DNA of 64,000 nucleotides from Candidatus Delongbacteria bacterium (GTDB lineage Bacteria; UBA4055). The notes under the pieces were generated by a model. That model saw only the letters and a list, made by a program, of their open reading frames with translations. It had not been told where the DNA came from and searched no databases. Both the position numbers and the translations under genes were made by a program. The stretch spans positions 17,526-81,525 of the forward strand of contig JAFGVM010000057.1 of assembly GCA_016937995.1 (NCBI GenBank), read 5' to 3'. This document shows positions 8,528 through 16,566 of this stretch, piece after piece; the first letter of the stretch is position 1; the number at the start of each line of letters is the position of its first letter.

Positions 8528-10402
8528 ATGAAAAAATATTTTACAACACCAATATATTATGTAAATGGAAAACCTCATCTCGGACATGCATATACAACAA
8601 TTCTGACGGATGCTTTTACAAAATATTATAAGCTTTTTGGATATGATACAAAATTCATCACAGGAGTTGATGAACACGGTCAGAAAGTTTATGAAGCTGC
8701 AGTCAAAATGGGAATGACCCCAAAAGAATATGTTGATGGTCTTATACCTGCCTTCACACAATTATTTGAAAAATGTGATATTGACTATGATATTTTCTAT
8801 AGAACTACGAATGAAAAACATTACAAAAAAGTACAGACTATCCTTCAAGGTTTGTACGATAAAGGTGATATTTATAAGGATCATTACGAAGGTCAGTATT
8901 GTACTACCTGTGAAACATTCGTGACTGATAAAGACCTTATTGACGAAAAATGTCCGGAATGCGGAAAGGAGACTACCTTATTAAAGGAGGAGAATTATTT
9001 CTTTAATATGGCTAAATATGCTGAGGAGTATGAAAAATATATTAATGAAAGGGATGATTTTATCTATCCGAAATTCCGAAAGAATGAGGTACTCGGAATA
9101 TTAAAAAAGGGTCTGAATCCACTCTGTATTTCAAGAAAAAAAGAAAAAATGCCATGGGGTATACCATTACCTTTCGATGATCAATTTGTAACCTACGTTT
9201 GGTTCGATGCGCTTACGAACTACACGAATGGTATTGGATATCTGGAGGATGAAGATAAATTCAATGCCTATTGGCCTACTACAACGCATATGATGGCAAA
9301 GGATATACTTCTTCAACATACGATCTATTGGCCTACAATGCTGCTGGCAATGGGTGTAGAACTTCCCAAGAGTATGCTTATTCACGGATGGTGGATGGGA
9401 GAGGGTGGTAAAAAGATGAGTAAATCACTCGGAAATGTGATCGATCCGACAGAACTTATTGATACTTACGGTTCGTCATCTTTCAGATTCTATGTTCTCA
9501 GAGAGATGTCCTTAGGGCATGATGGAGTATTTACAAAAGAATTCTTCATCAACAGACATAATACTGAACTTGCAAATGACTTCGGAAATCTTTTAAACAG
9601 AGCAAGTCATATGATAGCAAAGAATTTTGAAAGTAAGATCCCTGAGTGTAATAAAAAAACTGAATTCTGCGGCCCATTTATTAATGAATTCAATGATTTG
9701 ATGAAAACGGTAGAACCGCTTATATATGACTTTGAGCTTAACAAGGCTCTTGATAACATCATGAGAATGATCAGGAATACAAATAAATACATGGAAGATA
9801 CAGCACCATGGAAACTGATCAAAGAAGATAAAGAGCTTTGCGGTTCGGTTCTGTATAATGCTCTTGAATCAGTGAGAATTACAAGTTTATTGCTTTCTCC
9901 GGTAATACCTAAGAAATTTGAAGAGATAAAAGATATTTTTAAAGGTGATCTGGATATGACTTTGGAATATGGGAAACTTGAACCAGGTAAGAAGATCAAT
10001 AAAGCTGTTTCTCTGTTCCCTAAGATAGACAAAGAAAAGGAAGAGAAAAAGGAACCGGTAAAAGTTGTAGATGATAATCTGATCGGAATAGAAGATTTCG
10101 GTAAAGTTGAGATAAAGACAGGTAAGATCATTAAATCTGATAATGTTGAAGGCAGTGATAGATTGTTATTGACCGAAGTTGATCTTGGGAATGGTGATAT
10201 CAGGCAGATCGTTGCAGGGATAGCAAAATTTTATCACCCTGAAGATATTTTGAATAAACATATTCTGGTTGCTTCAAATCTTAAACCTGTTACTATTATG
10301 GGTTTTGAGAGTCAGGGAATGTTACTTTCTGTTAAGTCAGGGAAAAATCTTAGACTGGTTGAGGTTGATCCGGAGTTGTCGCTCGGCAAGAAATTAGTTT
10401 AA
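8528..10402 (+). CDS. metG: Methionyl-tRNA synthetase with C-terminal tRNA-binding domain
   Basis: The 624-aa class I synthetase charges tRNA-Met. Seen: the HIGH-type motif PHLGHAY near residue 17, a zinc knuckle CTTC...CPECG near 124-142, and KMSKS in GGKKMSKSLGN near 295. The alpha-helical anticodon domain follows. After a charged linker (about 495-520) there is a C-terminal EMAP/Trbp111-type OB domain (IEDFGKVEIKTGKI, QIVAGIA, ESQGMLLS) that aids dimerisation and tRNA binding. Length and architecture are normal for the long bacterial form. It has its own promoter and terminator. Confidence 0.97.
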   Translation: MKKYFTTPIYYVNGKPHLGHAYTTILTDAFTKYYKLFGYDTKFITGVDEHGQKVYEAAVKMGMTPKEYVDGLIPAFTQLFEKCDIDYDIFYRTTNEKHYKKVQTILQGLYDKGDIYKDHYEGQYCTTCETFVTDKDLIDEKCPECGKETTLLKEENYFFNMAKYAEEYEKYINERDDFIYPKFRKNEVLGILKKGLNPLCISRKKEKMPWGIPLPFDDQFVTYVWFDALTNYTNGIGYLEDEDKFNAYWPTTTHMMAKDILLQHTIYWPTMLLAMGVELPKSMLIHGWWMGEGGKKMSKSLGNVIDPTELIDTYGSSSFRFYVLREMSLGHDGVFTKEFFINRHNTELANDFGNLLNRASHMIAKNFESKIPECNKKTEFCGPFINEFNDLMKTVEPLIYDFELNKALDNIMRMIRNTNKYMEDTAPWKLIKEDKELCGSVLYNALESVRITSLLLSPVIPKKFEEIKDIFKGDLDMTLEYGKLEPGKKINKAVSLFPKIDKEKEEKKEPVKVVDDNLIGIEDFGKVEIKTGKIIKSDNVEGSDRLLLTEVDLGNGDIRQIVAGIAKFYHPEDILNKHILVASNLKPVTIMGFESQGMLLSVKSGKNLRLVEVDPELSLGKKLV

Positions 10403-10413
10403 CAACTTTATGG

Positions 10414-10440
10414 GCGTATCGATATACGCTCTTTTTTTAT
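10414..10440 (+). terminator. metG terminator
   Basis: GCGTAT-CGAT-ATACGC (10414-10429) followed by TCTTTTTTT. Confidence 0.85.
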
Positions 10441-10462
10441 AACCAAAATAAATAATTCGTTG

Positions 10463-10584
10463 GGGAGACCTCTTGCGGTCTCCCACATAATGTTTTAATT
10501 CGCCAAGCGGGAAGGCGTGGAAGCCTTCCCATACGAAATTATAAAACATTTGACATTCCGTGTTGGTTATTGAATATTGTGAAA
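10463..10584. repeat. Hairpin-rich intergenic repeat cluster with CAACACGGAAT core
   Basis: This stretch holds two perfect 8-bp hairpins, GGGAGACC/GGTCTCCC (10463-10484) and GGGAAGGC/GCCTTCCC (10509-10530). They are followed by a minus-strand copy of a motif that also occurs near 41.15, 44.22 and 56.96 kb; read on the minus strand from about 10584 it is AATATTCAATAACC then AACACGGAATGTCAAATG. The hairpins have no T-tract, so they are not simple terminators. The gap 10403-10742 also contains the metG terminator, two palindromes (10577-10622) and a short tandem repeat. No gene is seen in it. Confidence 0.65.
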
Positions 10585-10622
10585 TATTTCAGAAAAATAT
10601 TTCACAAGGTCACTATTTGACC
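10577..10622. repeat. Two adjacent perfect palindromes upstream of YraN
   Basis: A 13-bp perfect inverted repeat with a 5-nt loop (TTGTGAAATATTT / AAATATTTCACAA, 10577-10607) is directly followed by GGTCA-CTATT-TGACC (10608-10622). Both are AT-rich and could be operators or a foldback. They lie about 120 bases upstream of the YraN gene. Confidence 0.55.
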
Positions 10623-10682
10623 GGATGTCTTTTGTATATTGCAATAAAGTAGGTCGTTTATGCACTAATGAATACCGCACAG

Positions 10683-10712
10683 ACTTCTGACTTCTGACTT
10701 CTGACTTCTAAA
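10683..10712. repeat. Short tandem repeat (ACTTCTG units)
   Basis: Three to four consecutive copies of a 7-base ACTTCTG-like unit followed by degenerate copies (ACTTCTAAATTCTAACTT). Non-coding, just upstream of the YraN ribosome site. Confidence 0.6.
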
Positions 10713-10742
10713 TTCTAACTTAAAAAGTGAGGACTTTTTCAA

Positions 10743-11117
10743 ATGTGTGAATATAATAACAGGAATACAGGCACTATCGGGGAGGATATTGCGGCTGGTT
10801 ATCTTTCAACTCTGGGATATGAGATAATTAAAAGAAATTTTCAATATTCTAATTTTGGTGAAATAGATATAATTGCAAAAGATAAAAACGTTCTCGTTTT
10901 TGTAGAGGTGAAAGCGAATAGAACATCCCAATTCGGAAATCCTGTTCTGCGTGTAGGAATATCTAAGCAGAGACAGATATATAAAGTTGCACAAATTTAC
11001 ATGTTATATAATAATATTAGAAATACAGACTGCCGCTTTGATGTAATAGCTATAGAAATGGGTTATGAAAAGAATGAGATCACGCATATTGAGAACGCTT
11101 TCAGTATTGTTCTATAG
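10743..11117 (+). CDS. YraN/UPF0102 family nuclease-fold protein
   Basis: The 124-aa protein matches the YraN family: GEDIAAGYLSTLGYEIIKRNF, then the restriction-endonuclease-like core GEIDIIAKD...VLVFVEVKAN, in which Asp and the E-V-K triad form the putative metal site. Length is typical. The family's physiological role is unsettled; links to DNA repair or uptake are suggested by the fold. The ribosome site is GTGAGGAC. It is monocistronic, after a long repeat-rich gap. Confidence 0.9.
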   Translation: MCEYNNRNTGTIGEDIAAGYLSTLGYEIIKRNFQYSNFGEIDIIAKDKNVLVFVEVKANRTSQFGNPVLRVGISKQRQIYKVAQIYMLYNNIRNTDCRFDVIAIEMGYEKNEITHIENAFSIVL

Positions 11118-11213
11118 TATGATCAATTCAGACTAAAAAAAAGACCGGCTATGATGGGAGCTGTGTTCGATATTTATGAAAGAAATTCATATAATAAAAC
11201 ATTTTAACTTTTC

Positions 11214-11242
11214 TTGACATTACCTATGTCATTGCGTATTTT
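11214..11242 (+). promoter_or_regulatory. Promoter of the aminotransferase operon
   Basis: TTGACA (11214-11219), 17-base spacer, TATTTT (11237-11242), 35 bases upstream of the ATG at 11278. Confidence 0.65.
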
Positions 11243-11277
11243 TTCTTTCCTGAAAATAAAACAATGGAGATATACAA

Positions 11278-12474
11278 ATGGGAAGATTATCACTGTCAAA
11301 CCGTAATGAGATCATGCAGGAAAGTCCTATCAGAAAACTTGCACCTTATGCGGAAGCTGCTAAATTAAAAAGGATCAATGTTTATCACCTAAACATTGGG
11401 CAACCAGATATTAAAACCCCTGACGAAATGATAAATGCATATCATACGATCCCTCCTGTTATAAAGTACGGACCTAGTGAAGGAACTTTGAGTTATAGAA
11501 AAAAACTGGCTGAATATTACAATAGAGTCGGAATAAAAGTAGATGAAACAAATATCTTTGTGACAACAGGTGGAAGTGAAGCTATAATTTTTACTCTATT
11601 ATCAGCTTTATCACCTGGTGATGAAGTCATTATACCGGAGCCTTTCTACACGAACTATAACGGTTTTGCTGTGATGGCAGGTGTTAATGTTGTACCTATT
11701 ACTACAAGTATTGATACAGGATTTGATCTTCCTGAAATCTCTGAATTTAAAAGCAAGTTGACTGATAAGACCAAAGCGATAGTTATCTGTAATCCGGGTA
11801 ATCCGACCGGTGCTGTATTTTGTAAAGATAAATTACAAAAATTAGTTGATTTTGCCAGGGATAATGACCTTTATGTTATCTCTGATGAAGTTTATAGAGA
11901 GTTCACATATGATTGTAAGGCTACTTCGATACTTGAATTTGAGAATTTTGAGGAGAATGCAATTTTAATAGATTCAACTTCAAAACGTTATTCTGCTTGC
12001 GGTTCCAGGATCGGAAACATTGTAACAAGGAATAAAGAACTTCTTAAACTCGTACTTAAATTTGGACAGGCAAGACTTTGTCCTCCAAGTATTGATCAGA
12101 CTGCAGCAGAAGCAGCAGTTGATGTTCCCCAGTCATATTTCGATGAAGTATTGGTAGAATATAAAAAAAGAAGAGATCTTGCATTTCAAGAATTATCAAA
12201 AATACCTGATGTAACTGTTTCAATGCCGAAAGGAGCTTTCTATATGATAGTGGGCTTACCTGTGGAAGACGCCGATGAATTTGCAAAGTGGTTACTGTCT
12301 GAATTTAATGTAAATAATGAAACGACTATGGTGGCTCCTGTATCAGGTTTCTATGCAACTCCTGGTTTGGGAAAAAATCAGATAAGAATTGCATATATTC
12401 TAAACACTGAAGATCTAAAAAAGGCTATCAATATACTTAAACTTGGGCTTGAAGAGTATAGAAGGAAACAATAA
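11278..12474 (+). CDS. Class I/II PLP-dependent aminotransferase (aspartate aminotransferase-like)
   Basis: The 398-aa fold-type I PLP enzyme shows NIGQPDIKTP near residue 39, TTGGSEAI near 96, and YGPSEGTLSYR. CNPGNPTGAVF is at 171-181, ISDEVY at 201-206 with the PLP-binding Asp203, and the Schiff-base Lys is probably K236 in STSKRYSACGSRIG, with Arg244. It most resembles the aspartate/aromatic aminotransferase branch of the I-gamma type. The exact amino donor is not decided by sequence. Its stop overlaps the start of the next small gene (TAATG). Confidence 0.9.
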   Translation: MGRLSLSNRNEIMQESPIRKLAPYAEAAKLKRINVYHLNIGQPDIKTPDEMINAYHTIPPVIKYGPSEGTLSYRKKLAEYYNRVGIKVDETNIFVTTGGSEAIIFTLLSALSPGDEVIIPEPFYTNYNGFAVMAGVNVVPITTSIDTGFDLPEISEFKSKLTDKTKAIVICNPGNPTGAVFCKDKLQKLVDFARDNDLYVISDEVYREFTYDCKATSILEFENFEENAILIDSTSKRYSACGSRIGNIVTRNKELLKLVLKFGQARLCPPSIDQTAAEAAVDVPQSYFDEVLVEYKKRRDLAFQELSKIPDVTVSMPKGAFYMIVGLPVEDADEFAKWLLSEFNVNNETTMVAPVSGFYATPGLGKNQIRIAYILNTEDLKKAINILKLGLEEYRRKQ

Positions 12475-12737
12475 TGTTCGGTAAGAAGGTTCAGAAGAGA
12501 GAGTTCGGTTATAGACCGGTTCATTCTGACATGACAAAGAATGACACACCTTTAAGAGAGAGGATAAAGTTCACAACTTTCTCCTCTCAGGATAAAAGAA
12601 GCTCTAAAAGAAGGACCATAATACTGATCCTGTTTTTAATTTTGATTATTGCTGTGATCGTTAATTTCGGGATATCAACCCTGTCGATAGAAGAAATAAA
12701 GATCAAGGAAACAGAATTTGAGAAGATTACCCCCTAA
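12474..12737 (+). CDS. Small single-pass membrane protein, unknown
   Basis: The 87-aa protein has a basic N-terminal half, one membrane helix (about residues 48-68, IILILFLILIIAVIVNFGI) and a short charged tail. Its ATG overlaps the stop of the aminotransferase gene, and its end overlaps the TTG start of the next gene by 20 bases. It is thus locked into a three-gene operon. No family is recognised. Confidence 0.7.
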   Translation: MFGKKVQKREFGYRPVHSDMTKNDTPLRERIKFTTFSSQDKRSSKRRTIILILFLILIIAVIVNFGISTLSIEEIKIKETEFEKITP

Positions 12738-13251
12738 TACACTTAGCATAATTGATGAATATTTTACTTTTTTCGATTCAACAAATGCCAAGATAGATAA
12801 GATTGTTAAAAAGCACGAAAAAAATCTGTCATGCAAAAAGGGATGTACTTATTGCTGCATGAATATTTCTGTTCTGCCGATAGAGTTTTATGCAATTGGA
12901 AAAATGATCCTGAAGGCGAAAAAACAAATAACTGTGAACAGGCATAAAAGGTGTGCATTTCTGCAGGATAATCTTTGTATGATATATAAATACAGACCTA
13001 TCATATGCAGAACCCACGGACTACCTTTATCACATAGGGACAGCCATGATCCAGGAAGGGTAAATGTTTCAATTTGTGAAATGAACTTTGTTGATAAAAT
13101 ACCGAAATTTAATCTGGATAATACTCTTGACATGGATGAAATAAATTTAAAACTGTATAGATTAAATGAGAAGTTCATATCGAAATTTAAGACCAGAATG
13201 TCAGCAAGGATACCTCTGGTTAAAGTTGCTGCTTACGTAAAAGGTAGATGA
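12718..13251 (+). CDS. YkgJ-family cysteine-cluster protein (putative Zn/Fe-S binding)
   Basis: The 177-aa product has the cysteine pattern of the YkgJ/UPF0153 family: CKKGCTYCC near residues 39-47 and CAFL...CMIYKYRPIICRTHGLPL near 80-103, which coordinate zinc or an Fe-S cluster. The best start is TTG at 12718, with AAGGA seven bases before it; there is no closer ATG. It overlaps the preceding membrane-protein gene by 20 bases. The function of the family is unknown. Confidence 0.82.
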   Translation: MRRLPPNTLSIIDEYFTFFDSTNAKIDKIVKKHEKNLSCKKGCTYCCMNISVLPIEFYAIGKMILKAKKQITVNRHKRCAFLQDNLCMIYKYRPIICRTHGLPLSHRDSHDPGRVNVSICEMNFVDKIPKFNLDNTLDMDEINLKLYRLNEKFISKFKTRMSARIPLVKVAAYVKGR

Positions 13252-13284
13252 TCAATTTCCAATTATAAGGCAGGATCAGGCCCA

Positions 13285-13312
13285 AATTCCGTCAGGAAGG
13301 TTTTGTTTTTTA
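13285..13312 (+). terminator. Weak terminator-like hairpin at the convergent junction
   Basis: TTCC-GTCA-GGAA followed by GGTTTTGTTTTTT, between the YkgJ-like gene (plus) and the glycosyltransferase gene (minus). The stem is only 4 bp, so the call is tentative. Confidence 0.35.
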
Positions 13313-14341
13313 ACAAAAGTAGAAATAATGTTTGTTTTGTAAAAAATTGTTTTCATCAAAGAAAACGGCGATATTTTTCAGATCATCCGGACCCGAAACA
13401 GTTACAATTATCTGTAATTTGTCAATATTTTTGATAGTACGGTAGTCTTCTATACAGGTACCATAAATAGTCTCACCGATCTTTTTTAAATTATTACTTA
13501 CCCATCTAAAAGGGATATCAAATTTATCATGAAGTATTTTAACCAGTTTTTTTCCTTTTGATCCGGTCCCCCATACAACTAGAGTCTTTTCCCTGTTATG
13601 ATCAAGTTCAAAAAAATACTTAAGCTTCAGGTCAAAGAACTGCTGATCCTTATATCTCGGATCATTTCTGGAAATTCTTGCGGGATGATCTCTCCAATAA
13701 TGTAATAATTCATTATATGAACGTACTTTTAAACCGTATTTATAAAACCGGAATGCAAGATCATAATCTTCAGGATAGATATTTGTATTGAAAGCTTTAC
13801 ATCTGATTAGATCATCTCTATGAACAAGCCAGCAGGATGATTGAATAACACATTCCCTGTATATTTCATTATAACAATCTTCATTCAAAATAAGATGATT
13901 AAGCCATTTTTCATATTTCTTATAACCATCTCCAATTTCAGTATCAGAAAAACATTTTACCGGTCCCGTAATTACATGACCTTTCCCTGATGCGAGATAC
14001 AACTTCTTCATTTTTTCCAATTTATACTCGGTCATAAGGTCATCAGAATCCATTCTGGTAATAAGATCACCTCTGCTATGAATAAAGGCTGTTTTTAAAG
14101 CAGTAATAATGCCATCTCCTTCTTCATTTTGAAGAACAGTGATCCTGCGGTCTTTATTTGAAAAATCTTCTAAAATCTGTTGGCTAGAATCTTCTGAATG
14201 GTCATTTACTACGATCAATTCCCAATTATTCTCTGTTTGATCCAGTATTGAGTTTATGGTCATAGTAAGAAATTGTTCAGAGTTTCTTACAGGCATTAAT
14301 ATTGAGATAAGTGGTTTTATTTTTGATGAGTTATCAGTCAT
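13310..14341 (-). CDS. Family 2 glycosyltransferase with a C-terminal Rossmann-like domain
   Basis: The protein is about 343 aa. The GT-A domain begins ISILMPVRNSEQFLTMTINS, followed by ELIVVNDHSEDS and the DXD-type RMDSDDL near residue 105. After about residue 245, a second segment VVWGTGSKGKKLVKIL reads like a Gly-rich nucleotide/SAM-binding loop of a Rossmann fold. This domain is not part of a minimal GT2. The start was set at ATG 14341, which overlaps the stop of the upstream gene; a TTG at 14365 would add eight residues. It is the last gene of a five-gene minus-strand operon. The acceptor is unknown. Confidence 0.85.
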   Translation of the reverse strand: MTDNSSKIKPLISILMPVRNSEQFLTMTINSILDQTENNWELIVVNDHSEDSSQQILEDFSNKDRRITVLQNEEGDGIITALKTAFIHSRGDLITRMDSDDLMTEYKLEKMKKLYLASGKGHVITGPVKCFSDTEIGDGYKKYEKWLNHLILNEDCYNEIYRECVIQSSCWLVHRDDLIRCKAFNTNIYPEDYDLAFRFYKYGLKVRSYNELLHYWRDHPARISRNDPRYKDQQFFDLKLKYFFELDHNREKTLVVWGTGSKGKKLVKILHDKFDIPFRWVSNNLKKIGETIYGTCIEDYRTIKNIDKLQIIVTVSGPDDLKNIAVFFDENNFLQNKHYFYFC

Positions 14342-14783
14342 TTGCGTAAAGATTTTCAGGTTCAACCTTTACCTGTACAGAGGTGATTTCCGAGATTGCC
14401 AGGTCCAGTTGAAGAGAATCAAGAGTTCCGTTTAAGGACTGCAGTATTTCACCATTTTTTATAAATTTATATGTTGGGACGCACTTTATTTTGTTTTCTT
14501 TTGCGAATTTGTAATTTTTATCTACATCAATATGTGCAAAAGTTATACTGTCTTTAAAAGTTTCAGCTGTTTTGTTGAGAATACTTTTATAGTGGTTATT
14601 TACTTTGTCACTATCTCTGAAATAACCCACTATAATAAGTTCATCATTATTTTTGATCATTTTATTGTAACTTTTCCTGTTAAGGTCAAGAAGGTAATTT
14701 TTTATCTTTTTATCAGTAGTATCTTCCCTGCATGAAAACAAGGTTAAAAATAAAATGATATATGTTATTTTAAAAAGTCTCAT
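14334..14783 (-). CDS. Thioredoxin-fold lipoprotein lacking the CxxC motif
   Basis: The 149-aa protein has a lipoprotein signal (ILFLTLFSC, Cys18). The body follows the thioredoxin fold: ELIIVGYFRDSDK, FAHIDVDKNYKFAKENKIKCVPTYKFIKNGEIL, with the cis-proline-type VPTYKF. The active-site CxxC is replaced by a run with no cysteines (YFRDSDKVNN). It is therefore not a dithiol oxidoreductase and may be a binding or chaperone module at the periplasmic face. It is coupled to the upstream ArsR regulator (ATG overlaps its stop) and to the downstream glycosyltransferase. Confidence 0.72.
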   Translation of the reverse strand: MRLFKITYIILFLTLFSCREDTTDKKIKNYLLDLNRKSYNKMIKNNDELIIVGYFRDSDKVNNHYKSILNKTAETFKDSITFAHIDVDKNYKFAKENKIKCVPTYKFIKNGEILQSLNGTLDSLQLDLAISEITSVQVKVEPENLYAND

Positions 14784-15094
14784 TATCGATCAACTAACAT
14801 TCTTATTATGTTGTGAGTAATAGGTTCAATGATCTTATAATTTATCTTATTCCCATTCTTAACACCTTCGATTATACCATGTTTTCTAAGAACAGCCAGT
14901 TGTTGAGAAACAATTGGTTGAGGCTCAGCTACACAATTTACTAAACTTTTTACAATTCCTTTTTTTTCATAAATTGCAATGAGCAGTTTAAGTCTAACAG
15001 AATGTCCGATTGCTTTTACGATCTCAGCTTCTCTTTCTAGACAGGAACTAAGAATAAAATGAAAATTTCCACATTTATCTTTTTTCGAGTTCAT
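14783..15094 (-). CDS. ArsR-family winged-helix transcriptional regulator
   Basis: The 103-aa protein has a winged helix-turn-helix: EAEIVKAIGHSVRLKLLIAI, then PQPIVSQQLAVLRKHGII as the recognition helix and the wing NGNKINYKI. Cysteines at positions 8, 18 and about 53 (VNCVAEPQ) could be metal or redox ligands, the last lying where the ELCVC metal box sits in ArsR/SmtB. It overlaps the end of the acyltransferase gene by 20 bases and is inside the operon, so it may regulate that operon. No operator was identified. Confidence 0.88.
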   Translation of the reverse strand: MNSKKDKCGNFHFILSSCLEREAEIVKAIGHSVRLKLLIAIYEKKGIVKSLVNCVAEPQPIVSQQLAVLRKHGIIEGVKNGNKINYKIIEPITHNIIRMLVDR

Positions 15095-15824
15095 GTAATT
15101 CTCCCTTTAAATTTTTGATCTCCTCCATTATCCTCTCCGAAATGAGTTTCCAGGTTTCTGGTTTATTCTCCATTTTAAAAAATTCGTCAAAGAAAATAGG
15201 TTCTCCGATAATCACTCTAACTTTCTTACCTACTCTTGGCATAGATTTCCCGACAGGTAATATGTCTCTTATACCCTCATGATAACATGGTATAGCCTTA
15301 ACTTTTGATTCATAAATCCTTTTTCCAACACCACCTTTTCCAGGTAAAAGATCTCCAGATCTACTTCTGGTCCCTTCAGGAAATATATGTACAATTCCAC
15401 CATTTATGAGTTTTTGAGTAACTAATTTTTGGGCAAATTGATCAATACCTTTTCCCCTTTCCAGAGGAATGCATTTTACAAAATTCATATACATGGACAT
15501 GAACCAGTTTTTGTAGAAATTACCATATTCTGGAGTGTGGTATGGGAGGTATTTATAATTCAACATACCTTTTTTGAGAAAAACTATACAATCGATAAAT
15601 CCTGAATCGAACATAGTTGTATGGTTAGATGCAAAAACGTAAGGTGCTTTTTCTCTCTGGATAATATCCTTTCCATAGAATCTGCTGCTGTTCAAGATAT
15701 ACATCCAGATCCAGATGAAAATACTTGTAAGAAAAGTAAATATCTTCGACATGATCCTGAAGATCAAATTTTCTTTAGGCACCTTCCATTTTTCAACAAC
15801 TCTATTTGAAGTTTTTTCTGTCAT
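15075..15824 (-). CDS. 1-acyl-sn-glycerol-3-phosphate acyltransferase (PlsC family)
   Basis: The 249-aa membrane-associated acyltransferase has the catalytic H-x4-D in NHTTMFDSGF near residue 68, the substrate motif FPEGTRSRSGDLLPGKGGVG near 150, and a hydrophobic N-terminal region (about 25-45). It transfers acyl chains to lysophosphatidic acid in phospholipid synthesis, or a related lipid. Its ATG overlaps the stop of the leuD-like gene. Confidence 0.88.
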   Translation of the reverse strand: MTEKTSNRVVEKWKVPKENLIFRIMSKIFTFLTSIFIWIWMYILNSSRFYGKDIIQREKAPYVFASNHTTMFDSGFIDCIVFLKKGMLNYKYLPYHTPEYGNFYKNWFMSMYMNFVKCIPLERGKGIDQFAQKLVTQKLINGGIVHIFPEGTRSRSGDLLPGKGGVGKRIYESKVKAIPCYHEGIRDILPVGKSMPRVGKKVRVIIGEPIFFDEFFKMENKPETWKLISERIMEEIKNLKGELHELEKR

Positions 15825-16345
15825 TAATTAACACTTTTTCCATATTTGAACAGATCTCCTGCCTGATAGATATCCATCTGAACCTGTGAGAAAGGTGTTG
15901 CCTGCAATACTGTTGTAGCATTAACTGTGATAATTCCTTTTTCAAGATCGATCTCCAGATCATCACCCATTTTTATCTTTTCAGCTTCTTCACCTGCCCA
16001 TAATATCGGCATTCCTGAGTTTATTGCATTTCTTTCGTATATTGCACCAAAAGATTTTCCGATGATCAATTGAATCCCGTTAGCTCTAAAGCAATCTACA
16101 GCCTGTTGTCTTGAAGATCCCGAACCGAAATTTTCTCCGATGATCAAAATTTCGTTATTATGATCATCTTCTGCAAATCTTTCATAACCTTCCAGGTTAT
16201 CGAAAGAATATTTTCCCATTTCGTTTATATCTGTAATGGTAAGATACCTGTTATGAAAGATCATATCGGTATCAACATCAGGTATAAGCATACCATCTTT
16301 ACCTTTTACAACATAAGCCTTGCCCTTAATAACAGTCGGTTTCAT
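15824..16345 (-). CDS. leuD: 3-isopropylmalate dehydratase small subunit (LeuD/aconitase swivel family)
   Basis: The protein is about 173 aa and forms the swivel domain of the aconitase superfamily. Seen: DMIFHNRYL, then ENFGSGSSRQQAVDCFRANGI and GKSFGAIYERNAINSGMPILW, which are diagnostic for LeuD/DmdB-type small subunits. It needs a large Fe-S subunit, which is not in this window. The start at 16345 is preferred because GGGGAAA precedes it at the right distance; an ATG at 16357 has no ribosome site. It is first in the minus-strand operon ending in the glycosyltransferase. Homoaconitase or another hydro-lyase is possible. Confidence 0.87.
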   Translation of the reverse strand: MKPTVIKGKAYVVKGKDGMLIPDVDTDMIFHNRYLTITDINEMGKYSFDNLEGYERFAEDDHNNEILIIGENFGSGSSRQQAVDCFRANGIQLIIGKSFGAIYERNAINSGMPILWAGEEAEKIKMGDDLEIDLEKGIITVNATTVLQATPFSQVQMDIYQAGDLFKYGKSVN

Positions 16346-16400
16346 ATGTTTCCCCATTTAAATTTATTGCTATATAGATTTTTTCCACATTTATGTGAAT

Positions 16401-16429
16401 AATATATCTCTATATTTAATGCTTGTCAA
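16401..16429 (-). promoter_or_regulatory. Promoter of the leuD-plsC-arsR operon
   Basis: On the minus strand: TTGACA (16429-16424), 17-base spacer, TATATT (16406-16401), about 55 bases upstream of the start codon. A near-consensus sigma-70-type promoter. Confidence 0.72.
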
Positions 16430-16566
16430 GAAAATATTCTTAAAGTAAAACAGTAAGAAAAATAAATTGCATGAGCTGTGTTAAATAAAAGAATATTTAG
16501 ATTTGCAAATATCATGCTTTAAAGTTACAATTAACATGTTGAAGAATTTAGTTGCATGGTAAAGTT

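Noticed and set aside
9607-10131. Minus-strand ORF of 174 codons inside metG
   Set aside because: Shadow of metG codon usage; no start signal; hydroxy-rich composition typical of antisense frames.
10683-10712. Short tandem repeats as a possible CRISPR array
   Set aside because: Units are 7 bases with no spacers and there are no cas genes; a simple sequence repeat.
13270-13312. Resemblance of CCGTCAGGAAGG to the SRP RNA tip
   Set aside because: The conserved GGAAGG.AGCAGC asymmetric loop and the flanking helix are absent; better read as a weak terminator.
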